64,000 nucleotides of DNA, from contig CANNEA010000009.1 in NCBI GenBank assembly GCA_947503525.1, positions 124,001-188,000 of the forward strand, in the 5' to 3' direction. The stretch's first letter is position 1. Every line of letters starts with the position of its first letter. This document shows positions 38,928 to 47,048 of this stretch, piece after piece. The translations under genes were made by a program, and so were the position numbers. This DNA is from an uncultured Carboxylicivirga sp. GTDB taxonomy: Bacteria > Bacteroidota > Bacteroidia > Bacteroidales > Marinilabiliaceae. The notes beneath the pieces were generated by a model. That model did no database searches and was not told the DNA's origin. It saw only the letters and a program-made list of their open reading frames with translations.

Positions 38928-39563
38928 ATGAGAAACACATTTGAAAATGAAATGGAAAGAAGTCGTTTGTTATTATACGGTGTTGATGGAAGCACAAGTA
39001 TTAAAGAAAACATCAAAGCTTTGTTTCCTGAAGAACTTCTGGCGAAAGCCATTGAAGTTTATCAATTGCTTAAAAAGGCGGCTGAACAGCAGTCAATCGA
39101 AGCCATTGAAAGTAAAAATGCTAGCAATGAATTTAATGCGATCAAAGAAGAGCTACATCAAACGTTGGTTAAAACACGGAAAGGCATCCGTTATTTCTAT
39201 AAGAATGACTTAAAAACACAGGAAAGCCTCAATATGGATAAGAATATCCCTGATAATTATCCTGAGTGGAGAAGATTGCTAGAGGATACTTTTTCGGCCA
39301 TACAACGCAATGAAGATGCTATATCTAAGCTAAGTTTAATAAACATTGATACGGAAAACGTTATACAAAAGCTAAGCAACTTAGATGAAATAAAAAGTAA
39401 AGCCGAAAAAGAAGATGGTGAAGCCCAACAGGCAACGGTACGAAAAACTGAATTGTTTACCGAATTAAGAAACTATTGTTCTCAGTTAAAACAATGCCTG
39501 AATCTAATATACGAAGGTAACGAGCGTCAAAAACTGGAAGAACTCGGCATCACTGTTAAATAA
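38928..39563 (+). CDS. Helical protein of unknown function
   Basis: 211 residues, no signal peptide or membrane segment, rich in Lys, Glu and Leu, and predicted almost entirely alpha-helical with several coiled-coil-like stretches (for example 'LAKAIEVYQLLKKAAEQQSIEAIESK' region and 'ENVIQKLSNLDEIKSKAEKEDGEAQQATVRKTELFTELRNYCSQL' region). Two Cys lie near the end. I do not recognise the family. It is followed after 13 bp by a hairpin and after 66 bp by another unassigned gene, so the two may be functionally linked. Confidence 0.75.
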   Translation: MRNTFENEMERSRLLLYGVDGSTSIKENIKALFPEELLAKAIEVYQLLKKAAEQQSIEAIESKNASNEFNAIKEELHQTLVKTRKGIRYFYKNDLKTQESLNMDKNIPDNYPEWRRLLEDTFSAIQRNEDAISKLSLINIDTENVIQKLSNLDEIKSKAEKEDGEAQQATVRKTELFTELRNYCSQLKQCLNLIYEGNERQKLEELGITVK

Positions 39564-39576
39564 TACAACAGCCTGG

Positions 39577-39609
39577 CATAGGAAGTACCTGCTACTTCCT
39601 ATGTCTTTT
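39577..39609 (+). terminator. Hairpin between two unassigned genes, possible terminator
   Basis: Perfect 11-bp stem CATAGGAAGTA/TACTTCCTATG (39577-39587 and 39593-39603), 5-nt loop, then TCTTTTCTG. The T-run is interrupted, so it may only attenuate read-through into the next gene 20 bases on. Confidence 0.55.
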
Positions 39610-39629
39610 CTGATTTCACCTAAATATCA

Positions 39630-40895
39630 ATGCGAATGGCCAAAAACAAGAAACGCAAAAAGAAACCCTGCGTTAATGCTCGTTTGGATCGTAAGCAATA
39701 CAATAATGAGCTTAAACGTAAGATAAAAGCCTTTGCTGAGGAGGCAAACATACTGGATGCTTATAACTTAATTCCACCCATTCAAATTGAAGTGTGTTTG
39801 GCAATGGGCATAAAACCAGTTAACCTTATAGATAAAAACGAAGAGCACATTCCTGTTGTGTTAATGAGGATGTTTAAACAAGTGGTTCATAAATGCCTGA
39901 AAAGAATACCTCTTGACTGTGGTACAGGTAAAAATACCATATCATTATATGATTTTTTTGCAGTGGGTGAGCCTTTAACATATTTGCTCCGGACTAAAGG
40001 AATATCATTTAAGAATAAGGAAAAAGCGGAACTGGCGGCTAAGCATTATATGGATGCCATTGAATCAGGAGGACAAGCTACTGACAAGGCAATTGACTTA
40101 GCTTATTATTTAACCCACAACTTCTTTTCTCCTACTTTTGGTTTCGTACTTTTTAAATTCGGTTTTGATCAATCACATACCAAGGCCATTGCACCAATTG
40201 CCACTTACTATATTACATTAATTGAAGCAGAACAAAAAAAAGTGAATATTAACGGTCACAGACGAACCGTCTACAGGCTTGGTTGTCCTTCAGATTGCGA
40301 AAAAGTGGAGTGGGCCTCCTGCGAGGCTAATCAAATAGCAGATCTTAGCTCTTTTACAGGTTTGAAAATTGATATTTATATCCAGAACCATGCTCTAAAC
40401 CGCTTATACGAGCGCTTGGATTGCATCGACAAACCTTTAATTTATTCCATGTTAATGGGAAGCCTAATGAAGTTTAATACTACAACTAACAGAAAAGGCC
40501 AGCATTTGATAACTTTAAACATTGGTGATCATACAATTGGATATATGCCGTATCAATACATCGAAGGCATCGTGGTTATTACAACCTTCCTATTGAAAAC
40601 CAGCAACAATACACCTGAAGGGGATAGATTACAGGATTTATTGGGTATCGATAAGTTGGATAAGCAATATCTTGGCATAGATAGACTCAGTACATTCGTC
40701 TACTCTGATTTAAAAGATAATGATTACACATTTAGTCTTTTTGCTCAAGTCAATTGCGACGATTTATTTAATTTACCAATACAAGGTGTTATAAAACATG
40801 AAAAAGAAGAAGGAATAAGTGATCAATTCTTTAAGTATTTGGAACTGGATGAGGCTTTCGTTAGTAGCCATTCCGCAGAGTCTACCATCACATAA
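39630..40895 (+). CDS. Basic-N-terminus protein of unknown function
   Basis: 421 residues without signal peptide. The first 15 residues are strongly basic ('MAKNKKRKKKPCV'), suggesting contact with nucleic acid. The middle is helical. The segment at about 252-330 ('IYIQNHALNRLYERLD' ... 'LITLNIGDHTIGYMPYQYIEGIVVITTFLLK' region) has the order of a DUF4258/BrnT-like toxin-fold strand-helix pattern (H-A-x-x-R-x-x-E-R, then a beta-meander), but this similarity is weak and by eye only. Cys pairs occur at about 224-236. An alternative start two codons later (ATG 39636) is equally good. Function cannot be assigned. Confidence 0.75.
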   Translation: MRMAKNKKRKKKPCVNARLDRKQYNNELKRKIKAFAEEANILDAYNLIPPIQIEVCLAMGIKPVNLIDKNEEHIPVVLMRMFKQVVHKCLKRIPLDCGTGKNTISLYDFFAVGEPLTYLLRTKGISFKNKEKAELAAKHYMDAIESGGQATDKAIDLAYYLTHNFFSPTFGFVLFKFGFDQSHTKAIAPIATYYITLIEAEQKKVNINGHRRTVYRLGCPSDCEKVEWASCEANQIADLSSFTGLKIDIYIQNHALNRLYERLDCIDKPLIYSMLMGSLMKFNTTTNRKGQHLITLNIGDHTIGYMPYQYIEGIVVITTFLLKTSNNTPEGDRLQDLLGIDKLDKQYLGIDRLSTFVYSDLKDNDYTFSLFAQVNCDDLFNLPIQGVIKHEKEEGISDQFFKYLELDEAFVSSHSAESTIT

Positions 40896-40974
40896 GCCAG
40901 CAACTACTTTCCATTAGCAAACATTTACAGCAGAGACCTGTTTAATTAAATATCTAAACGCAAAGCTTTTAATC

Positions 40975-43900
40975 ATGAAACCAAAACTAAGTATCTTAAT
41001 ACTATTAATTATTGCCTCCTGCACTAATTCTGAAGCTCAACGCCCCGAACAATATGATGCCCTAACATGGCGCTTTATTGGCCCAATAGTCGGCAATAGA
41101 GGATCTGTTGTAATTGGCCACCCAACAGAGCCTAATACCTTTTTCCATGGTGCCAGTAATGGTTTGTGGAAAACTGAAGATGCAGGCACTTATTGGGAAC
41201 CGGTTGGCGACAAAGATTTCAATTATGGCAGTATCGGTGCCATGGAATTCTCAGAGTCAGATCCTAATATTGCCTACATAGGACTTGGAGAACCTCAAAT
41301 GCGCAACAATGTAAGTTGGGGCGATGGTGTCTATAAATCAACTGATGGTGGCGATAACTACACCCATGTAGGTCTTAGTACGGTAAAGCATATATCACAG
41401 ATACGTGTACACCCAAGCAACCCTGATATAGTTTATGTCGGTGCCTTTGGCGATGCTTTTGGACCCAATGATGATAGAGGTGTTTATCGCACCAAAGATG
41501 GGGGTAACACCTGGGAAAAAGTGCTATATAAAAGTGATAAAGCCGGTTGTATTGACCTTGTACTTAATCCTTCTAAGCCTGATGAACTATTTGCTGTTAT
41601 CTGGGAATTCGAACGCAAAGCCTGGGGGCCAAAAACAGGTGGCCCGGAGTCCGGAATGTACAAATCAACAGACGGTGGCGATACATGGACAGAAATAACT
41701 TACGCCAATGGTTTGCCGAAAAGAGGCCGCGGAAGAACAGGTATTACAATGTCGGCAGCCGATGCCAAAAAAGTATATGCATTAATCGACTCTGAAACCA
41801 AACCGGGTTTATATGCTTCAAGCGATTTAGGTGAGAACTGGGAGTTTGTGTCCGACTATTTCCAGATTATTGGTCGTCCGTTTTACTACAGCCATATTAT
41901 TGCCAGCCCTCATGATGCTAACGATTTATGGTCGCCAAACAATCGAAATTTTAATTCAAAAGATGGCGGTAAAACATGGGTACTTGACCCGGGTATTAAG
42001 GACGATTTCCATGATATGTGGGTTTGCCCCAAGGATCCCAATCGAATGATTGGCTCAAACGATGGGGGTTGTCAGGTAAGTATGACCGGAGGTAAGACAT
42101 GGAGTAGCCAGCATACCCAACGTAACTCGCAATTCTATCGGGTAAATGTGGATAATGATTTTCCGTACAATGTATATGGTAGTGGTCAGGATATATTGGC
42201 TTATAAAGTTCCGAGTGCCTCACGTTGGGGTGGCATCTCAGGCTATGAAACTACCATTATTGGTAATGGAGAAACTAGTAGTGTTATACCTAAACCAGAC
42301 GACCTTAACATCGTGTACAATATTTCTGGAGGTGCGCCTATGGGCAGTGGGGCTCCATTTACAGTAAACAATATTGCAACTGGACAAAATGAAGTACGTT
42401 CGGTTTGGCCTGTTCCCTTATTCGGTTTAAATGGCTACGATTTAAAATACCGGTTCAATTGGGATTTAGCCTACTTCCTATCTCCACACGATGGCAAAAC
42501 CATTTATCTGGGGGGTAATGTTGTATTTAAATCAAGCGATGAAGGTTTAAACTGGGAAGTAATTAGTCCCGACCTCACCAACGATTTAAAAGAGCGCCAG
42601 AAAATTACCGGTACTCCATGGTTATCGGAATATTTTGGTCAGGAGATATATAGTACCATTAAGCGTTTAGACGAGTCGCCGGTACAACAAGGCCTTATCT
42701 GGACTGGCTCTGATGACGGTAAGATTTTCATTACCAGAGACGGTGGTGAAAACTGGACAGATATTTCAATTAAAGACAAAAACTTACCTGAATACTCTCA
42801 GGTATACGAAATTGAACCATCACCTCACGATGCAGCAACAGCCTATGTTGTATTCTCCAATTTCAATACCTATAACGACTATAAGCCATATATATTCAAA
42901 ACAACCAATTATGGTAAGTCGTGGGAGAATTTATCAGATAAGTTTCCTCAAACAGAAATAACACGCACCATTCGCGAAGATAAAGTACGTAAGGGATTAT
43001 TATTTGTTGGTACCGAAACGGGTGCTTACTATTCGGTAAACGATGGCCAAAGTTGGGATAAATTAAAAGCAAACCTTCCCGCAGTACCTGTGGTTGACAT
43101 GAAAATTAAAGACAACGACCTGGTAATTGCTACCAATGGTCGTGGGTTCTGGATAATGGACGATATTACTCCACTCCGTGAAATAGGAACAGCGTCTGAT
43201 GATAAACTTACGCATTTATATCCGATTCAAGATCATACGCGCTTTGGTTATAACTGGTGGTTAGATTATGTGCCAGGTGGCGATCCTGGTATGAAGAAGA
43301 ATTACTTCATTCAAAACATGCGCCCTGGTTTAACTTATTATGAGGAAAGCTTTAAAAAAGTAAATGGAGAACGTAAACGTAAGTTTATCGATGCTGGCGA
43401 CCCAAAACCTCTAGGTGCGGTATTCTATTTTAAACTAGAAAACGAACCAATAGAAATAGTTGTCGAGGTTTTAGACAAAGAGGGTAATTTGCTGCGTAAT
43501 TACAGTAAAGAGCAAATGATGTTGAATGTTGGTAAGAACGGGAACTTTAATACTGGACTCAACAAGTTTGTTTGGGATATGCGTATTAATCCGGTTACCT
43601 CTGTGCCTAAAAGACCGGGTACTACAGTAATTCCAATTGTTCCTCCAGGAGAATACACAATCCAGCTAACTGTCGATGGTGTGGTTGAAACTCAAGATTT
43701 TGAAATATTCATGAGTCCAAAGGAGAACTACACGCAGGAACAGGCCGATGCAAAATTTGCTTTCTGGATGGAAATGTATAATGCAGCTGAAAGTTCAACA
43801 CAAAATGTAATTGCAGCCTTAAAACTTAAAGAAGAAGTGAACTTAAAACTTGAAACTTATAAAAATAGTGGAGCAAGCGACGCTGATATTAATGAAGCTG

Positions 43901-44175
43901 AAGAACAAGCTGCTATAATAACTTCAACGGTTGATGCTTATGAAGGCACATATGTTTCAACAGGACGCACTTTAGCTGAGGTAGTTAATTTGCCTGCTAC
44001 TTTGCTATTCAAACTGTCCTTTATGAGTGGAATTCTTGACCATTCCGAAGGTCCTGTAACACAAAGCATGAAAGTCGAATTTCAGGGCGTTGTTGAAGAT
44101 GCTAAAAAAGCGGATGAAGCTTATAATTCAAAAATTAAAAAGGAGTTGGTCAAGTTTGATAAATTGATAAAATAA
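40975..44175 (+). CDS. Sortilin/Vps10-like Asp-box beta-propeller protein, exported
   Basis: 1066 residues, signal peptide with a possible lipobox ('LLIIASCTNS'). About ten Asp-box motifs (S/T-x-D-x-G-x-x-W), for example 'STDGGDTWTE', 'TKDGGNTWEK', 'SKDGGKTWVL', 'SSDEGLNWEV' and 'TRDGGENWTD', make two or more beta-propellers over residues 30-720. Then follows a beta-domain (about 780-900) and a helical C-terminal part. Such proteins are widespread in Bacteroidetes and are often labelled glycosyl hydrolase, though no hydrolase site is evident here; binding or peptidase-related roles are possible. The next gene, a porin-like protein, begins 48 bp downstream. Confidence 0.9.
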   Translation: MKPKLSILILLIIASCTNSEAQRPEQYDALTWRFIGPIVGNRGSVVIGHPTEPNTFFHGASNGLWKTEDAGTYWEPVGDKDFNYGSIGAMEFSESDPNIAYIGLGEPQMRNNVSWGDGVYKSTDGGDNYTHVGLSTVKHISQIRVHPSNPDIVYVGAFGDAFGPNDDRGVYRTKDGGNTWEKVLYKSDKAGCIDLVLNPSKPDELFAVIWEFERKAWGPKTGGPESGMYKSTDGGDTWTEITYANGLPKRGRGRTGITMSAADAKKVYALIDSETKPGLYASSDLGENWEFVSDYFQIIGRPFYYSHIIASPHDANDLWSPNNRNFNSKDGGKTWVLDPGIKDDFHDMWVCPKDPNRMIGSNDGGCQVSMTGGKTWSSQHTQRNSQFYRVNVDNDFPYNVYGSGQDILAYKVPSASRWGGISGYETTIIGNGETSSVIPKPDDLNIVYNISGGAPMGSGAPFTVNNIATGQNEVRSVWPVPLFGLNGYDLKYRFNWDLAYFLSPHDGKTIYLGGNVVFKSSDEGLNWEVISPDLTNDLKERQKITGTPWLSEYFGQEIYSTIKRLDESPVQQGLIWTGSDDGKIFITRDGGENWTDISIKDKNLPEYSQVYEIEPSPHDAATAYVVFSNFNTYNDYKPYIFKTTNYGKSWENLSDKFPQTEITRTIREDKVRKGLLFVGTETGAYYSVNDGQSWDKLKANLPAVPVVDMKIKDNDLVIATNGRGFWIMDDITPLREIGTASDDKLTHLYPIQDHTRFGYNWWLDYVPGGDPGMKKNYFIQNMRPGLTYYEESFKKVNGERKRKFIDAGDPKPLGAVFYFKLENEPIEIVVEVLDKEGNLLRNYSKEQMMLNVGKNGNFNTGLNKFVWDMRINPVTSVPKRPGTTVIPIVPPGEYTIQLTVDGVVETQDFEIFMSPKENYTQEQADAKFAFWMEMYNAAESSTQNVIAALKLKEEVNLKLETYKNSGASDADINEAEEQAAIITSTVDAYEGTYVSTGRTLAEVVNLPATLLFKLSFMSGILDHSEGPVTQSMKVEFQGVVEDAKKADEAYNSKIKKELVKFDKLIK

Positions 44176-44223
44176 TTAGGAAATATTATACTCCTTTTAT
44201 TGCACTAGCTCAATTTAATGTAG

Positions 44224-45471
44224 ATGAAAAAGAAGATATTAATAATGCTAATTGGTGGAGTAATTTTATGCTCCACCAATTTTCTATACGCTCAGCAGGA
44301 AGATACTAAAGGCGGTTTTGGAAGTCCCGATCAGGTAGAGCGTCAATTAGATGATGATAACCAGAAGAAACAACCCTTCTTCGAGCTGGGTTTTATGCAG
44401 CCTTATTTCGATTTTAAGGCTAATTTAAAGCAAAATAAAGGCTTTAGCTATGGATTGGATTATTCATCAGCCTATTTTAGTGCCAACCAAAGTTTAGGAG
44501 AAAAATCAGCCGGTGGCGGAATGGTTCGTTTCTACGGCTCGTGGGATCTTATTGGTAAAGGAGCAAAAAATACAGGTGCCTTTATTTTTAAAGTAGAACA
44601 CCGCCATAAGTATGGTCCCATTTCCATTAAAAATCTTGGATTTGAAATGGGCTATGTAGGTTTAGAGTTGCCTCCCTTCAGCAATGATGAGTTTAGAATG
44701 ACTAACTTCTATTGGCGACAACGTTTCGCTCAAGGACGAATATCGATGGCAGTTGGCTTATTAGATGCCACCGATTATTTAGATGTATATGGACTTGCCA
44801 GCCCCTGGATGCACTTTATGAATTTTCAATTTTCCACTGGAGCAGAAACGATGTTTCTTCCCAACGATGTGAACCTGGGAATAGCGATTGCCGGCTATAT
44901 CACCAATAATGTATATGCCATTGCTGGTTTAAACGACACTAATTCCGACCCAACTAAACCTTTTAATAGTTTCGAGACCTTCTTTTCAAAAAATCAATAT
45001 TTTAAAAGTATTGAGGTAGGTTGGGTGAAGTCGCGCGACCGGCATTTCTTCGATAACATTCACTTGCTATACTGGCATTCTGATGGCAGTGAGTTTCAAG
45101 CTTCTTCTTCTGGTTGGGGATTGAACTTTTCAGGCACCTGGTTTGTGCAGGATAAGTTCATGCCATTCTTACGAGGTGGATATGCCAAGGATGGTGGCTC
45201 ACTACTTCAAAAGTCGCTGGTTGGTGGATTTGGCTGGTATCAGTCATCAAACAGCCATTTACTAGGTGGAGCCATTGGCTGGGGCGAAGTTAATGAATCA
45301 ACCTGGGGACCTGACTTAAACGATCAAATAAGCATGGAAATATTCTACCGAATGCAGCTATCAAGTAAGTTCGCCATAACTCCCGATTTACAGTATCTCA
45401 TAAACCCGGCATTGAATACGACTGTTAATTCCATTTTCCTGTGGGGAATTCGAGCAAGGTTGGTGCTATAG
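44224..45471 (+). CDS. OprB-like carbohydrate-selective porin family protein
   Basis: 415-residue outer-membrane beta-barrel: signal peptide ('ILIMLIGGVILCSTNFLYAQ'), a short acidic linker, then alternating amphipathic strands ('SAGGGMVRFYGSWDLIGKG', 'FFDNIHLLYWHSDGS', 'SSSGWGLNFSGTWFVQDKFMPFLRGGYAKDG', 'WGPDLNDQISMEIFYRMQLSSKFAITPDLQYLINPALN'). The last of these and the end 'GIRARLVL' are typical of the OprB family. It would let small solutes through the outer membrane. It lies 48 bp behind the Asp-box protein gene and may share its transcript. Confidence 0.82.
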   Translation: MKKKILIMLIGGVILCSTNFLYAQQEDTKGGFGSPDQVERQLDDDNQKKQPFFELGFMQPYFDFKANLKQNKGFSYGLDYSSAYFSANQSLGEKSAGGGMVRFYGSWDLIGKGAKNTGAFIFKVEHRHKYGPISIKNLGFEMGYVGLELPPFSNDEFRMTNFYWRQRFAQGRISMAVGLLDATDYLDVYGLASPWMHFMNFQFSTGAETMFLPNDVNLGIAIAGYITNNVYAIAGLNDTNSDPTKPFNSFETFFSKNQYFKSIEVGWVKSRDRHFFDNIHLLYWHSDGSEFQASSSGWGLNFSGTWFVQDKFMPFLRGGYAKDGGSLLQKSLVGGFGWYQSSNSHLLGGAIGWGEVNESTWGPDLNDQISMEIFYRMQLSSKFAITPDLQYLINPALNTTVNSIFLWGIRARLVL

Positions 45472-45537
45472 AAAAAATGAAAGTCCTATAAATGATCTAA
45501 GTATTTAATAAATAATAAAACAATTCGACATAATTTA

Positions 45538-47040
45538 TCACTCAAACACTACCGGATTCGATTCCTGATTTGTGATACTTAAGGAACTTATAACATAAGT
45601 ATGTTTGGAAGGATCTGTTTCTTTTGAAATATCCAGCAGAAGTTCTTTTTCGCCAGTGACAGCTATTATTTTTCGTACATCATTTAACTTTAAAGCTTTA
45701 CCCTTTTTTAGTTTATAAATTACAAAAGCTTTGCTCGTTTCATCGGCTTCCCATTCCAGCTTAATCTGATCATTCAATAAGGAGAGACTTGTATTAACCG
45801 GCTTTTGAGCATCCAGCTGTGCAATTCGTTTGTTAGTTGGAGGCAAAGCCAAGTAGCGATACTGCTTTTTTTGTATTTGCTCTTTCAAACCAAGTGGATT
45901 CGTGCGCATAAACTTGGCACTAAAAAACATACTCCCCCCAACAGATTCCAGTTTCCGGTTAAGTTTTATTTGCTTCTCTATCTCCTTGGCACTTTGCCAT
46001 TCCTTATAATTCGAATCGGCCTTAAGGCGATAAAAGGCATGGCCAATATACAACGGACAATCAAAGGCATTTGCATTCCACCATTGGGCAATGATCTTAT
46101 AATCGGCTACTTCTTTTCCAATATGCCAGTAAATCTGTGGGCACACATAATCAACCCAGCCTTTTTCCTGCCACATCAGCACATCAGCATATAAATCGTC
46201 GTAATTGGTTTGTCCGGCTTTGGTGGCAGAGCCTCTTGGATCTTTACTGGCATTGCGCCAAACGCCGAAGGGAGATATGCCAAATTCAACATGTGGTGCT
46301 ATGGACTTAATGGTGTCGTGCAATTGCTTGATGATTAAGTCCACATTATCCCTTCGCCAATCTTCTTTTTCCTTAGCCTGATATGAACGTGGATATAATT
46401 CGAATGCGTCTTGATCAGGAAATTCTTTGCCAGCAATTCGGTAAGGATAAAAGTAATCATCAAAATGAACAGCATCCACATCATAACGCCGAATAACATC
46501 GGCTACAATAGATGATACATGAGCCCGGGTTTCAGGCAGGCCAGGATTGAAATAAGCCGTCTTACCATATTTAACAAACCATTCAGGGTGGTTTTTGATA
46601 GGATGATCATCCGAAACCGAAGATCGGGCGGTATCAAAAACAGCACGATAAGGATTCATCCACACATGAATATCCAAACCTCTCTTTCGACATTCATCAA
46701 TGGTGAATTGAAGCGGATCGTAAAAGGGATCAGGTGCTTTCCCTTGTTCCCCATTAAGCCATTGCGACCAGGGCTCCAATCGCGACCAATACATCGCATC
46801 TGTTGCCGGGCGAATTTGAAACACCACAGTATTCATGTGATAAGCTTTGGCAAGATCTAAAAGCTCAATCATTTCCTCCTGCTGCATATCCACAGCCAGG
46901 CCGGCGCGACTTGGCCAATCGATATTGGCCACTGAAGCAATCCATACGGCACGCATCTCACGTTTGGGGTATTTAGCTGCAAAGGCATTAATAAACATTA
47001 AAACAAGGGCCAGAGTAAGAAGGGTAGATTTGATATTCAT
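45538..47040 (-). CDS. GHL10/DUF187 family glycosyl hydrolase-like protein (DigH/YngK type)
   Basis: 500 residues with signal peptide ('LLTLALVLMFINAFA'), then a TIM-barrel GHL10 domain from 'REMRAVWIASVANIDWPS', with 'MNTVVFQIRPATDAMYWS', 'HVWMNPYRAVFD', 'GIVADV'-type strand 'DVIRRYDVDAVHFDDYFYPY', 'GISPFGVWRN' and 'WVDYVCPQIYWHIG'. Family members such as E. coli DigH cleave denuded peptidoglycan glycan strands. A C-terminal fibronectin-like domain is likely. It lies 8 bp behind the AmpG-like permease gene in a peptidoglycan-salvage cluster, which supports the same substrate here. Confidence 0.9.
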   Translation of the reverse strand: MNIKSTLLTLALVLMFINAFAAKYPKREMRAVWIASVANIDWPSRAGLAVDMQQEEMIELLDLAKAYHMNTVVFQIRPATDAMYWSRLEPWSQWLNGEQGKAPDPFYDPLQFTIDECRKRGLDIHVWMNPYRAVFDTARSSVSDDHPIKNHPEWFVKYGKTAYFNPGLPETRAHVSSIVADVIRRYDVDAVHFDDYFYPYRIAGKEFPDQDAFELYPRSYQAKEKEDWRRDNVDLIIKQLHDTIKSIAPHVEFGISPFGVWRNASKDPRGSATKAGQTNYDDLYADVLMWQEKGWVDYVCPQIYWHIGKEVADYKIIAQWWNANAFDCPLYIGHAFYRLKADSNYKEWQSAKEIEKQIKLNRKLESVGGSMFFSAKFMRTNPLGLKEQIQKKQYRYLALPPTNKRIAQLDAQKPVNTSLSLLNDQIKLEWEADETSKAFVIYKLKKGKALKLNDVRKIIAVTGEKELLLDISKETDPSKHTYVISSLSITNQESNPVVFE

Positions 47041-47048
47041 TTTGTGTC

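Noticed and set aside
40975-44175. Sialidase (because of Asp boxes)
   Set aside because: Asp boxes are structural; the arginine triad and catalytic Tyr/Glu arrangement of sialidases are not visible, and the propeller pattern fits sortilin-like proteins.
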